A stretch of 64,000 nt of DNA from CAJXYS01 sp913063035 (GCF_050586465.1 NZ_JBOCEG010000007.1:1-64000); one strand, 5' to 3'. Shown: positions 44,391-54,012, counted from the stretch's first letter. Program-made: numbers and translations. The notes: a model not told the origin generated them from the sequence alone.

Positions 44391-45788
44391 TCAGGACTCC
44401 GGCGCCACCGCCGGCGCGCCGGTGCGCTTCCAGTGCTGGTAGAGCGCCGCGATCGCGCAGGATGTCAGGCGGGACTCGTCGTCATCGGCCCGGCTTGTCA
44501 GGATCACCGGCACCTTCGCCCCCAGCGCGACGCCCGCGCTCTCGGCATGGGCGATGAAGGTCAGTTCCTTGGCCAGCATGTTGCCGGCCTCGAGATTGGG
44601 CACGACGAGGATATCGGCATGCCCGGCCACCAGCGAGGTGATGCCCTTGGTCCGCGCCGCCTGCACGTCCACGGCATTGTCCATGGCAAGCGGGCCGTCC
44701 ACCAGGCCGCCCTTGATCTGGCCGCGATCGGCCATCTTGGACAGCACCGCAGCGTCCAGCGTCGAGGGAATGCGCGGGTTGACCGTCTCGACCGCCGAGA
44801 GGATACCGGCCTTGGGCTGCGCGATGCCGAGCGCGCGCGCCAGGTCGATGGCGTTCTGGGTGATGTCCACCTTGCATTCGAGGTCGGGCATGATGTTCAC
44901 CGCCGCATCCGTCACCAGCAGCAGGTGATCGAGCCCCGGCACGTCCATCACGAAGGTGTGGCTGAGCCTGCGGGCCGTCCGCAGCCCGCCGCGTTTCTTG
45001 ACGACGTGGCGCAGCAGCGCATCGGTATGAAGGTTGCCCTTCATCAACGCGTCGACGCGGCCCTCGTGAACCATCTCGACGGCGCGCGCCGCGGCGGCGT
45101 CGTGACTGTCGGCCGGCTCCAGCGGAATGCCCGAGATATCGGCGCCGATCTCGGCGGCGACGGCGGCGATCCGGTCCGCCGCGCCGATCAGAACCGGGCG
45201 GATGATGCCGGCCTCGGCCGCGAGGAGCGCGCCGCCGAGAGATGCCGCGTCCTCGGGTGCGACCACCGCCGTCTCGAGCGGCGCGATGCCGTCGCACATG
45301 GCCATGATGCGATCGAAATGCCGGTGCTGCTGCAAGAGGAGATCGGGGATCTCGCGCTCGTCCATCACGACCTTCTCGGTCGGCGCGATGATCTCCGCCG
45401 CGCCGGTGGCGACCGTCTCGCCGTCGCCCCGCCGGATCACCGTTTCCATGACCACGACGTTGTCCGGGCGTTTTTCTTGCACCGTGACGGTGACCTCCAG
45501 CGTGTCGCCGATATGCACCCGCCGGTCGAAACTCAGCGCCTGCGCGCGGTAGAGCGTCCCCGGCCCCGGCAGCACGTTGCCGAGCACGCCCGAAATCAGC
45601 GCGCCCACCCACATCGACGGCGCAACCGTGTCGGGGCTGGCGCCGCCGTCCTTGGCCGGCAGGTTCAGCGGGTTCAGATTGCCCGAGGCATGGGCAAAGA
45701 CGTAGAGATCATGCGCCGTGCAGACCCGCTGCACCGAGGCGGTGTCGCCGGGCGTCAATTCGTCGTAAAGCCTGTTCTCGCGCTGCAT
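44391..45788 (-). CDS. MaoC-hydratase / phosphate acyltransferase fusion
   Basis: 465-residue two-domain protein. The N-terminal hotdog domain (about 1-150) resembles MaoC-type enoyl-CoA hydratases (VFAHASGNLNPLN, then WVGALISGVLGNVLPGPG). The C-terminal domain (about 165-465) is a phosphate acetyl/butyryltransferase (MVHEGRVDALMKGNLHTDALL, VTDAAVNIMPDLECKVDI). This fusion is annotated in many alphaproteobacteria as bifunctional enoyl-CoA hydratase/phosphate acetyltransferase. Linked to ackA it would convert acyl-CoA to acyl-phosphate and then ATP. The HASGNLNPLN segment looks like the MaoC hydratase active site (HxDxNPxH), though with changes, so hydratase activity is uncertain. Confidence 0.9.
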   Translation of the reverse strand: MQRENRLYDELTPGDTASVQRVCTAHDLYVFAHASGNLNPLNLPAKDGGASPDTVAPSMWVGALISGVLGNVLPGPGTLYRAQALSFDRRVHIGDTLEVTVTVQEKRPDNVVVMETVIRRGDGETVATGAAEIIAPTEKVVMDEREIPDLLLQQHRHFDRIMAMCDGIAPLETAVVAPEDAASLGGALLAAEAGIIRPVLIGAADRIAAVAAEIGADISGIPLEPADSHDAAAARAVEMVHEGRVDALMKGNLHTDALLRHVVKKRGGLRTARRLSHTFVMDVPGLDHLLLVTDAAVNIMPDLECKVDITQNAIDLARALGIAQPKAGILSAVETVNPRIPSTLDAAVLSKMADRGQIKGGLVDGPLAMDNAVDVQAARTKGITSLVAGHADILVVPNLEAGNMLAKELTFIAHAESAGVALGAKVPVILTSRADDDESRLTSCAIAALYQHWKRTGAPAVAPES

Positions 45789-45914
45789 CGCCTGTCCTGT
45801 CGGTCCCGTTCACGTCCCAGTTTCCAGCTTCGCGCCGCGCGTGCAACCGCCGCCCGGCACCCGGGACGATACTGGGCGGCGAATGTGACAGCCCGGCGTC
45901 ACCCGGCCCCGACC

Positions 45915-46553
45915 CTACTTGTCGCGCCGACCGAAGAGATGCCGGTTCTGGGTGATGAAATCCGCGATCGCGCCCGAGAGCACGCCGCTCTGACGCCCTT
46001 TCAGGTATCCGAAGCCCGCCAGGGCGCCCACGGCGCCGCCGATGACGTCGACGATCAGGTCGCCCATCGTGTCCATAAGGCCGGATTTCTGCATGTTCAT
46101 GCCGAAGATCTGGTCCATCGCGAATTCGAAGATTTCCCAGAGCGCGCCCACCGCGACGGCAAAGGAGAAGGCAAAGAAGGCGACGAGGGACGGCGTCGGC
46201 GCGATCCGGTCGGAGCCGGCCAGCAACAGCGCGAGAATCACGCCCATCATGCCGAAACCGACCGCCGAGCCGCCGTGCAGCATCACGTCCCACCACCAGA
46301 AGCGCTCGTAAAAGTCGCCGGCTTCGCCCAGGAACACGGTGGCGACGATGAAAAACACCACCGCCACGACGAACCCGGCGGGAAACCGGACGCCGGCCCA
46401 GCTCTGGAAGAGATAGGGCACCGAGGTCAGCGCCAGCGTGGCGACACTGACGAAGAACAGGCTCACATTCGCCGTGACGAGCGCGGTGATCCCGGCCACG
46501 ATCAGCAGTGCCCACATCAGCCGTATGACGATATCGGTATGCCGGAGCCTCAT
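45915..46553 (-). CDS. small polytopic membrane protein (DUF2238/YjdF-like)
   Basis: 212-residue inner-membrane protein with about six hydrophobic segments. WWWDVMLHGGSAVGFGMMG (with an intramembrane histidine), FAVAVGALWEIFEFAMDQIFG and MDTMGDLIVDVIGGAVGAL are the conserved features; this is the YjdF/DUF2238 pattern. Function is unknown. The start at 46553 opens on MRLRHTDIVIRLMW; the longer frame adds an unlikely Pro/Arg-rich lead. It lies downstream of dabA in the same direction, separated by 136 bases with hairpins, so it may be separately expressed. Confidence 0.78.
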   Translation of the reverse strand: MRLRHTDIVIRLMWALLIVAGITALVTANVSLFFVSVATLALTSVPYLFQSWAGVRFPAGFVVAVVFFIVATVFLGEAGDFYERFWWWDVMLHGGSAVGFGMMGVILALLLAGSDRIAPTPSLVAFFAFSFAVAVGALWEIFEFAMDQIFGMNMQKSGLMDTMGDLIVDVIGGAVGALAGFGYLKGRQSGVLSGAIADFITQNRHLFGRRDK

Positions 46554-46630
46554 CCGCGCCCCCCGGCCCGGGAAAGGCCCGGGCACCCGTCACCACGCAA
46601 CCTGTCAACCATCGGCCGGCCTCTCGGTCT

Positions 46631-46669
46631 CCTCCGCGAGCCTCCATCAAGCCACGCAACGCGCGGAGG
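46631..46669 (-). terminator. inverted repeat after dabA
   Basis: CCTCCGCG and CGCGGAGG form an 8-bp stem around a 23-base loop, 21 bases after the dabA stop. A second compact hairpin (GCCCGGG-5-CCCGGGC, 46566-46584) lies before the next gene. Either may end the dabB-dabA transcript; neither has a T-run. Confidence 0.4.
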
Positions 46670-46689
46670 TCAACCCGTCGTGCCGCGGA

Positions 46690-49110
46690 TCACTCCGCCG
46701 CGACCGTCCGCACCCCGGTCTCTGCCCCCGAGACGGCGACCCAGTGCCGCGCGCCGTCATAGCGCCAGGCCAGCCGCCCCGCGCCGTCCATGGCGAAGAG
46801 CGTGAGCCAGCCATTGTCGAAAAGCGCCGCCAGCTCCGGATGGGCGTCCAGCACATCGGTCATCGCCTCGCGCGGGGCCTCGATCGCGACCTTGAGCCGG
46901 TTCGGCTTGTGCATGAGCCGCTCGCCGTCATGGACCGACTGCCAGGGCAGCCCGGCGCGCAGCGTGCCGCCATTGCCCTCGACCACGCCGATCCCGCCGG
47001 TAACGTTGTGCAAAAGCTTGTTGCCGCCCCCGAAGACGTCCGGCGCCACCGCGGAGCCGTAATATTGCAGGCTGATCCAGCTCGCGACCACCACCGGGGC
47101 GGTCATGATCAGCTCCAGCCCCTTGAAGCCCGCATCGGCCTCCCAGTCGTAGCTGTGCAGGAACACCCGCCCGCCCAGGTCGCGCCCGGCGGTGCGCCCG
47201 CGCGGCGCGGCGATGAAGGCGTCGCAGCCGGCGAGGCCCCATTCCGGGCGCAGCTCGGCCCAGTCATGGCCGCGGGCCGGCAGGCTCGCCGCCCCCGCGG
47301 CGCGGGGCAGCCGGGCCGCCCGTTCGCCCCCGGCCTGTGCCGCGGCCATGTCGAGTGCGCGGCGCAGACGGGTCAGGGCCGCGCGGTCGGCGCCGGCAGG
47401 CAGGTCCTGTTCATAGAGCCTGACCCGGTCGGTGACCGTGTCGTGCAACCCGCCGAGGAACACCGTGTCGTCAGGGATCTCGATCCCCTCACCCGCCAGC
47501 CCGGCGCGCACCTCCGGCGCGTTCAGCAGCCCCGCCAGCAGGCGGGCGTTGACCTCGCCCGAATAACCGCCGCAGGCGCCGCATTGCAGCGCGCTTTCAT
47601 GCGGGTTGTTGGTGACATGGGCGCCATGGCCGGCCAGCAGCACCACCGGGGCGAACCCCTCGGTCAGCGACATGGCGCGCAGGGCACCGGCCGCCGCGGC
47701 GACCCGGCTCGCCAGCGGAACGTCGGGCGCAAGCGCGGGGGCCGGTCCACCATCGCCGCCGCCATGCGGCAGGTTCAGCGCGTCGCGCAGAAGCTTGCCG
47801 GCATAGACCGGGCCGGTCGCCTCGACGAAGGCGAAGGAGGACACGGCAGCCAACTTGAACCGGCCCCAGGCGCGCTTGGCGCGGTCCCGGATCCTCTGGG
47901 CCTGGTCCGCACCGGTGCCGCCCGCGGCCATCCCGGCAGAGGCGAGCCCCGGCGCCAAAAGAACCGGCAGACGGTTTTCGACCACGTCCGAAGCAACGTC
48001 GTTATGCGCCACGCCCACAAGGAAGAAGCCAGCCACGCCCAGGGTCTCGGCCCCGTCATCGGCGGCTTCGAGCGCCCGACGGATCACCTCGGAGCGCACG
48101 TCGATGCAGAAGGCGGCCTGGAAGGCCGGCCGGTCGGCGGCTGCGTCGGTCCCCGCCGGTGCGGCCAGCCGCTCGCCCAGCTGCCGCTCGGCCGCGCGCT
48201 CGGCCGCGGCCTGCAGGATGCAGTCGATCGTCTGGTCGGCGCTGGGCGTCAGCGGGGCGGCATGGGCGGCGACGGTCTCGGCCCAGCGGTCCGCGATGGC
48301 CGCGCCGTGCCGGAGGAACAGCGCCTCGTCCCAGAGAAGCCGGATCGCCAGCAAATCGGTGACCACCGGATCGCGCCCGCCGGTCTTCTCGGCCTCCCAC
48401 ATGCGTTGCCGGGCCAGCTGCGTCCAGCCGCCCATGTCCATCAGAAGACGGTGGAACGCGGTTGGCGCCGCTTCAGGCCCGATGCCCAGCCGCTCGGCCG
48501 CCCGGCCGAGCGCCCGCCAGGGCGAGGCCGGCGCGCCGGCCACATGGGCGGCAAAGCCCGAGAGTCCGTTGATCTCGGCCGTGAGATCACGGAGTGCGAA
48601 ATCCCGCCAGGCGGTATAGGCCGCGCCGTCGCCCGGCGCCGCCCAGAGCGCCTGGCCCGCGTCGAAATACCCGGCCGCCCAGGCGCCGATCCGGTCCGCG
48701 ATCAGGCCGGGCCAGTCGGTGCCGGTGACCTCGGCGGCCAGGTCGGCCACCGTGGGCAGGGCCCGCGGCGCGGGCGCCTCGGCCTCGGCCGCCGCCTTCA
48801 GCGCGGCGACGGAACCCGGCCGTCCGGCGCGCGGCGCGGCTTCCAGCGCGGCGGCGAGATCGGCATCGGTGACCGCACCGGCGGCGATCTCGGCGCGGAT
48901 CTCGGCCCGCGGACGGGTTACCGGGGCGCCGGCGACCCGCGCCAGCCGCGCGGCGGTGACCGGCAGGCTCTCCTCGGCCTGGCCGAGATAGGGGTTGACC
49001 GCGACGCTCGTCGCCAGCGGCCAGAGCGGCGGCACCTGGCGCGCGGCGGCCTCGGCCTCTGCGACGAGCTCGAGAAGGGCGGCGGGATAGGTCTGGTGCT
49101 GGGTCAGCAT
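46690..49110 (-). CDS. dabA: DabA inorganic-carbon transporter subunit (DUF2309)
   Basis: 806-residue protein of the DabA/UPF0753 family, a beta-carbonic-anhydrase-like zinc protein that turns CO2 into bicarbonate in the cytoplasm under energy coupling by DabB. The expected zinc/active-site set is present: C335 and D337 (FCIDVRSE), H495 (GHGAHV) and C510 (QCGACGG), with the same 2- and 15-residue spacings as C351/D353/H524/C539 in Halothiobacillus DabA. The start at 49110 has AGGGA upstream. It follows dabB by 16 bases. No RuBisCO or carboxysome gene is in the window, so it may supply bicarbonate for anaplerotic carboxylations. Confidence 0.93.
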   Translation of the reverse strand: MLTQHQTYPAALLELVAEAEAAARQVPPLWPLATSVAVNPYLGQAEESLPVTAARLARVAGAPVTRPRAEIRAEIAAGAVTDADLAAALEAAPRAGRPGSVAALKAAAEAEAPAPRALPTVADLAAEVTGTDWPGLIADRIGAWAAGYFDAGQALWAAPGDGAAYTAWRDFALRDLTAEINGLSGFAAHVAGAPASPWRALGRAAERLGIGPEAAPTAFHRLLMDMGGWTQLARQRMWEAEKTGGRDPVVTDLLAIRLLWDEALFLRHGAAIADRWAETVAAHAAPLTPSADQTIDCILQAAAERAAERQLGERLAAPAGTDAAADRPAFQAAFCIDVRSEVIRRALEAADDGAETLGVAGFFLVGVAHNDVASDVVENRLPVLLAPGLASAGMAAGGTGADQAQRIRDRAKRAWGRFKLAAVSSFAFVEATGPVYAGKLLRDALNLPHGGGDGGPAPALAPDVPLASRVAAAAGALRAMSLTEGFAPVVLLAGHGAHVTNNPHESALQCGACGGYSGEVNARLLAGLLNAPEVRAGLAGEGIEIPDDTVFLGGLHDTVTDRVRLYEQDLPAGADRAALTRLRRALDMAAAQAGGERAARLPRAAGAASLPARGHDWAELRPEWGLAGCDAFIAAPRGRTAGRDLGGRVFLHSYDWEADAGFKGLELIMTAPVVVASWISLQYYGSAVAPDVFGGGNKLLHNVTGGIGVVEGNGGTLRAGLPWQSVHDGERLMHKPNRLKVAIEAPREAMTDVLDAHPELAALFDNGWLTLFAMDGAGRLAWRYDGARHWVAVSGAETGVRTVAAE

Positions 49111-49126
49111 GGCATGTCCCTTTCGA

Positions 49127-50683
49127 TCAGGAGGAAGAGGTCCGGCGCGCCCAGCCGCCAAGCAGCCGGTCGAACACCGCGTTCGCGTAAAGCCCGTTGG
49201 CGAGGTGGACGCGCAGCCCCTGCGCGGCCGGATGTCCGGCCCAGAGCGGCAGCAGCGCCTGCGCCACCGCCACCGCGCCGAAGCTGACCATCGCCAGCAC
49301 GATCAGCGCCCATTCAAGCGCGCCGGGTACCGGCGGCGCCGGCAGCACGCCCTGGGTCAGCCATTCGGCCGCGCGCTGCAGCGCGAAGTAGCTGACCGAC
49401 GCCGCCAGCGCGAAGACCGCCGTGTGGCGCGTCAGCGCCCGCGGCGCGGCATCGGCCAGCCCCTGCGCGATCAGGTAGGCGACGCCGAAGATCAGGATCG
49501 CGCCGAGCGCCAGCGCCTGCGGCGCCTTGTCGGCCGCGCCGAAGCCGACGGCCACGGCGGCATAGATCGCCAGCGCCGCGAGGAAGGCGCGGCCCACCGC
49601 GCGCCCGTCGGGCACCGCGACCGGCCCCGGCCGCCGGATCGCGGCGATGCCCTTGATCGCGCCGCCCGCGGCGAGGAAGGCATGCGCCTTGTAGAGCGAA
49701 TGCGCCACGATATGCAGCAGCGCCAGCGGGAAGAGCGCCAGCCCGCATTGCAGGATCATGAACCCCATCTGGGCGATGGTGGACCAGGCGAGCGAGGTCT
49801 TGACCGCGGGCTGGGTCAGCATGACCAGCCCGCCGAAGAGCGCGGTGAAGCCGCCGATCATCGCCAGCGCCGCCAGGATGCCGGGCGCGGCCAGCATCAC
49901 GTCGGCAAAGCGGATCAGCAGCACGCCCCCGGCATTGACCACCCCGGCATGGAGCAGCGCCGAGACGGGCGTCGGGGCCTCCATCACCTCGGTCAGCCAG
50001 CCATGCAGCGGGAACTGCGCCGATTTGAGCAGTGCGGCGACGGCCAGCAGGGCGGCCGCACCGCCCACGGCCGGGCCGGCCGCGCCCGCGCGGGCGGCGG
50101 CGTTGATGGCCGCGATGTCGCCGGTGCCGAAGCCCCAGGCCAGCAGCGCCGCCGCGCCGATCAGCGCCACGTCGCCCATCCGCGCGGTGACCGCCTTCTT
50201 GCGGGCGGCGCGCCGGGCGGCGGGACGCCCGGGATAGAACAGCAGGAGCTTCTGAAGGGTCAGCCCGGTCACGATCCAGGCCAGCACCAGCTGGCCGAGG
50301 CTGCCCGCCGTCACCAGCAGAAGCACCGCCGCAAGCGTGGCCGACATCCAGCCGGTAAAGGCGCCCTGCCCGCTCTCGCCGTCGAGATAGGTGACCGAGA
50401 AACGCAGCACGATCCAGCCGATGAAGGCCACCAGCAGCAGCATCACCGCGCTGACCGCGTCGAGCCGGACCGCCAGCAGGCCCGGGATCAGCGTGGCCGT
50501 CCCCGGCCCGGCGACGACCAGCGCGACCGCGGCCAGCATGGCCACGACGACCGCGCCGGCCGCGGCCGCCTCGGCGGCGCGCGGCAGACGGCCGGGGCGC
50601 TTGCCCGGATGGCGAATGGCGTACAGCGCCGGCAGGATCAGCAGGAACGGCGCGAGATAGGGCAGATAGGCATGGGCGGACAT
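49127..50683 (-). CDS. dabB: DabB, NuoL/MrpA-like proton-conducting subunit
   Basis: 518-residue membrane protein with about 14 hydrophobic helices, related to complex I NuoL and Mrp antiporter subunits. Conserved charged residues sit in QFPLHGWLTEVMEAPTPVSALLHAG, the NuoL/M quinone-antiporter signature, and in KAHAFLAAGG. It couples cation flow to DabA. The start MSAHAYLPYL at 50683 was chosen over the upstream ATG at 50752, which lies in the promoter. It is first in the operon, divergent from the LysR gene. Confidence 0.92.
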   Translation of the reverse strand: MSAHAYLPYLAPFLLILPALYAIRHPGKRPGRLPRAAEAAAAGAVVVAMLAAVALVVAGPGTATLIPGLLAVRLDAVSAVMLLLVAFIGWIVLRFSVTYLDGESGQGAFTGWMSATLAAVLLLVTAGSLGQLVLAWIVTGLTLQKLLLFYPGRPAARRAARKKAVTARMGDVALIGAAALLAWGFGTGDIAAINAAARAGAAGPAVGGAAALLAVAALLKSAQFPLHGWLTEVMEAPTPVSALLHAGVVNAGGVLLIRFADVMLAAPGILAALAMIGGFTALFGGLVMLTQPAVKTSLAWSTIAQMGFMILQCGLALFPLALLHIVAHSLYKAHAFLAAGGAIKGIAAIRRPGPVAVPDGRAVGRAFLAALAIYAAVAVGFGAADKAPQALALGAILIFGVAYLIAQGLADAAPRALTRHTAVFALAASVSYFALQRAAEWLTQGVLPAPPVPGALEWALIVLAMVSFGAVAVAQALLPLWAGHPAAQGLRVHLANGLYANAVFDRLLGGWARRTSSS

Positions 50684-50759
50684 CGCGTCTCTCTCCGTGG
50701 CTCGACAGGGTCCCGCCGGGATAGCAACGCGATCTCCGAATATAAAATTCATTGTTTAG

Positions 50760-50779
50760 GTATAAACGTTTCATTATAC
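50760..50779. promoter_or_regulatory. LysR-type inverted repeat at dabB promoter
   Basis: GTATAA-8-TTATAC is a perfect 6+6 dyad that ends 8 bases before the LysR start codon. It lies in a conspicuous AT-rich island (about 50738-50780) in otherwise GC-rich DNA. It fits a LysR regulator that represses itself and activates dabBA. Confidence 0.65.
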
Positions 50780-50787
50780 AGAACGAT

Positions 50788-51666
50788 ATGGCAGCGTTGA
50801 ACTACAACCACCTCTATTACTTCTGGGCCGTGGCCCATGACGGGAACCTGACCCGCACCGCCGAGCGGCTGAACCTGTCGCAATCGGCGCTGTCGGTGCA
50901 GATCCGCAAGCTCGAGGACCGGCTCGGCCACGCCCTCTTCGAACGGCGCGGGCGGCAGCTGCACCTGACGGAGGCCGGGCGGATCGCGCTCGACCACGCC
51001 GACGCCATCTTCGCCGCCGGCGCGGAACTTCTGGGCACGCTGCAGCAGGCGGGCCGGACGCGCGCGGCGCTGCGCGTCGGCGCGCTGGCGACGCTGTCGC
51101 GGAACTTCCTGATCGGGTTCCTGCGCCCCGTGCTGGGGCGCCCGGATGTGGAGGTCGTGCTGCGGTCAGGCAGCACCGCGGAGCTTCTCCAGGGGCTCGA
51201 GACGCTGAACCTCGACGTGGTTCTGATCAACCAGCCGCCCGCGCGGGACTCGCTGACGCCCTTCGTGGCGCACCGTCTCACCGAGCAGCCGGTCAGCCTC
51301 GTCGGTCCGCCCGAGCGGATCGCCGACGGCGCCGGCCTGGCCGATCTCCTGACCCGTCAGCCGGTGATCCTGCCCACCGTGAACAGCAGCGTGCGGATCG
51401 GGTTCGACGCGCTGACCGACCGGCTGGGCCTGCGTCCCCAGATCGTGGCCGAGGTCGACGACATGGCCATGATGCGCCTGCTCGCGCGCGAGAATGTCGG
51501 GCTGGCGCTGGTTCCGCCGATCGTGGTCAAGGACGAGCTGGCCAGCGGCCTGCTCGTGGAGGCCGACCATGCGCTCGGCATCGCCGAGGCGTTCTACGCG
51601 GTGACGGTGGCGCGGCGCTTTCCGAACCCGATCCTGCGCGATCTCCTCGAGGCCGGCGCCGGCTGA
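50788..51666 (+). CDS. LysR-family regulator, NhaR-like, probably of dabBA
   Basis: 292-residue LysR-type regulator. The winged helix-turn-helix is LNYNHLYYFWAVAHDGNLTR then AERLNLSQSALSVQIRKLE (about residues 3-42), of the NhaR-like subgroup, followed by a two-lobed effector domain (VLRSGSTAELLQGLETLNLD to the end). It is divergent from dabB, so it probably controls inorganic-carbon or pH/cation responses. The start at 50788 was chosen over 50752 because the latter lies within the AT-rich promoter dyad. It ends 7 bases from the convergent kinase gene. Confidence 0.9.
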   Translation: MAALNYNHLYYFWAVAHDGNLTRTAERLNLSQSALSVQIRKLEDRLGHALFERRGRQLHLTEAGRIALDHADAIFAAGAELLGTLQQAGRTRAALRVGALATLSRNFLIGFLRPVLGRPDVEVVLRSGSTAELLQGLETLNLDVVLINQPPARDSLTPFVAHRLTEQPVSLVGPPERIADGAGLADLLTRQPVILPTVNSSVRIGFDALTDRLGLRPQIVAEVDDMAMMRLLARENVGLALVPPIVVKDELASGLLVEADHALGIAEAFYAVTVARRFPNPILRDLLEAGAG

Positions 51667-51673
51667 CGGCCGG

Positions 51674-53896
51674 TCACGACAGTGGCGCTGCCAGCACCTC
51701 GCGGATGGCGCGCGCCAGCTCGGCCCGGCGATAGGGCTTGCGCAACACCCTGGTCGCCGCGGCGGCGCGATCCCCGTTCCCGGACGAGGGTCCCTTGCCC
51801 GCGTAGCCCGTGGTGATCAGCGTGCGAAGCCCCGGATCGCGCGTCATGGCCGCCCGCGCCAGCGCGTCGCCCCCGATGCGCCCCGGCATGACGAGATCGG
51901 TGAGCAGCAGGTCGAACCGCCCGGGTTCCGCCAGCAGGGCGAGCGCCGTGTCCCCGTCCGGCGCCTCGGTCACGTCGTAGCCGAGCCGTTCGAGCTGGCG
52001 CACGAGATTGGCGCGCACCTCGGGCTCATCCTCCACCACGAGCACGCGCTCGGACCCGCCCTCGATCACGCCGGACGCCCCCGGTGTTTCGGCCGCGCGC
52101 GCCCCGTTCGGCGGCGTCTCCGCGGCGGGCTCTCCGGCGACCGGAAGGTAGATCCGGAAGGTCGTCCCTTGCCCCGGCGTGCTCTCGACGGTGACGGTGC
52201 CCCCGGATTGCCGCGAGAAGCCGTAGACCATCGACAGCCCCAGCCCGCTGCCGCCGGCCGGCCCCTTGGTGGTGAAGAAGGGTTCGAAGACCTGCTCGAG
52301 ATGCTCGGGCGCGATGCCGCTGCCGGTATCGGACACGCTGATGGCGACACAGGGACCCTCGGGCATGTCCTGGCCAGCCTCGGCGTCCCGCGGCGGCAGC
52401 GTCACGTTGCGGATGTCGATCTCCATCCGGCCACCGCCGGGCATCGCGTCCCGCGCGTTGACGGCGAGATTGACAAGACAGGTTTCCAGTTCCGAGGGAT
52501 CCACCCAGACGCTGCTGACATCCGGCGCGCTATGCATCGCAAGCGTGATCTGCTCGCCAAGCGCCTGGTGCAGCAGCCGGTCCATCGATCCCGTCAGCGC
52601 GACGGGGTCCACGCGCTCGGGCATCAGCGACTGGCGGCGCGAGAACGCCAGCAGCCGGTGGGTCAGGTTGGCGCCGCGGTCGGCCGTCGCCAGGATCTCC
52701 TCGGCCTGGCTCCGGGCCTTGGGATTGTCCTCGAGTCGATCGACGAGCAACTCGGCATTGCCGGCGACGATCATCAGCAGGTTGTTGAAATCATGCGCGA
52801 TCCCGCCGGTCAGCTGGCCGAGGGCCTCCATGCGCTGGGCCGATTGCAACTGGTCCTGCACCTCGAGCTCGCGGGTGACGTCCCGCGCCACGATCGACAC
52901 GAACTCCACCGCGCCGTCGCGGGCGCGATGCGGAAAGGCCACGAGCGACACCGTGCGCACCACGCCGGCCATGTTCGCGCAGCGGACCTGCCCGCTCCAG
53001 CGGCCACGGCGGATGGCCTCGGGCAGGATCTCGTCGAGGAAGAGGGCGCGGTCCGGTCCGAGAACGACATCCGACAGCGTGACGCCGCGGACCGCGGCAT
53101 CGGCGGCCAGCCCGAGCATCTCGCGGCCGCTCCGGTTCAGGAACTGGATCCGCCCGTCGGGTGCGGAGGTACAGACGACGTCCGGGGTTTCCTCGATGAT
53201 CGCCGCCAGCCTGTCGCGCGCGGCGCGCAGGCGGACCCGTTCGGTCACGTCGCTGCCGACACCGCGATAGCCCCGGAATTCGCCATCCGGGCCGAGAACC
53301 GGCTGGCCGCTGACGCGGAACCAGAAACGCTCGCCCCGCGTGTTGTCGTAAGGATAGAGCAGCTCGCGAAACGGCGCCTGCGCATCCATGGCGCCGATAT
53401 CCTCGAATCCCGCCCCCGCCAGCTGCACCAGTTCGGCGCGAGACATGCCGATCATCGCGTCCGGCGGATCGCCGGTGATCTCGCTGAACCGCCCGGAGAT
53501 CGCCGTGATCCGAAGCTCGCCATCCATTTCCCAAAGCCAGTCCGTGGCTGCGGCCGCGAAATCCGAGAGGCTCTTTCGGGCCTCCAGCGCATGGCTGGCC
53601 GACGCCGACAGGTAGCGCGCGAAAATCTCGAGCAGGAGCGCCAGCGCCAGGGCGGTGACGACCACGAAGAGGATGCCCTTGACGGTCTGCAACTGCGCCT
53701 CGGTCCAGGGCAGCGTCCCCGAAACAAGGTGCAGCAGGTGATCGGAGCCGAGAATCCAGGCGACCCCGAACACCGCGTAGATCACCGGCACCCAGTGCAG
53801 AGAGCGGAACGGCCGAAAGCCGACCTCCGGCTGCGGCGGGTCCGCCCAGCGATGCGCCCCCGCTTTGGCGCCGGCCCTCGTTGCATCCTCCGACAC
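51674..53896 (-). CDS. PAS-domain hybrid sensor histidine kinase
   Basis: 740-residue membrane kinase. Two helices near residues 36-56 and 73-95 flank a short periplasmic loop. Two PAS domains follow (about 110-225 and 230-345). The HisKA phospho-acceptor is H368 in GGIAHDFNNLL, and the ATPase part has VNARDAM, DTGSGI and GGSGLGLSMVYG. A C-terminal receiver carries D667 in LLTDLVMPG. The start is a GTG with GGAGA upstream. There is no adjacent response regulator; its own receiver, or an unlinked output protein, must relay the signal. GIAHDFNN is typical of the large HWE-unrelated PAS hybrid group. Confidence 0.9.
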   Translation of the reverse strand: MSEDATRAGAKAGAHRWADPPQPEVGFRPFRSLHWVPVIYAVFGVAWILGSDHLLHLVSGTLPWTEAQLQTVKGILFVVVTALALALLLEIFARYLSASASHALEARKSLSDFAAAATDWLWEMDGELRITAISGRFSEITGDPPDAMIGMSRAELVQLAGAGFEDIGAMDAQAPFRELLYPYDNTRGERFWFRVSGQPVLGPDGEFRGYRGVGSDVTERVRLRAARDRLAAIIEETPDVVCTSAPDGRIQFLNRSGREMLGLAADAAVRGVTLSDVVLGPDRALFLDEILPEAIRRGRWSGQVRCANMAGVVRTVSLVAFPHRARDGAVEFVSIVARDVTRELEVQDQLQSAQRMEALGQLTGGIAHDFNNLLMIVAGNAELLVDRLEDNPKARSQAEEILATADRGANLTHRLLAFSRRQSLMPERVDPVALTGSMDRLLHQALGEQITLAMHSAPDVSSVWVDPSELETCLVNLAVNARDAMPGGGRMEIDIRNVTLPPRDAEAGQDMPEGPCVAISVSDTGSGIAPEHLEQVFEPFFTTKGPAGGSGLGLSMVYGFSRQSGGTVTVESTPGQGTTFRIYLPVAGEPAAETPPNGARAAETPGASGVIEGGSERVLVVEDEPEVRANLVRQLERLGYDVTEAPDGDTALALLAEPGRFDLLLTDLVMPGRIGGDALARAAMTRDPGLRTLITTGYAGKGPSSGNGDRAAAATRVLRKPYRRAELARAIREVLAAPLS

Positions 53897-54012
53897 GGCG
53901 TTCTCTCCGGGACAGCTTCCGATGCGCCCACCCTTCCAAAGATCGGGCCGCCAATCAACGCTCTACCCTATTTGGGGGATGTCTTCCCGCCGCGTGCCCG
54001 TGGCCCGCGCCG

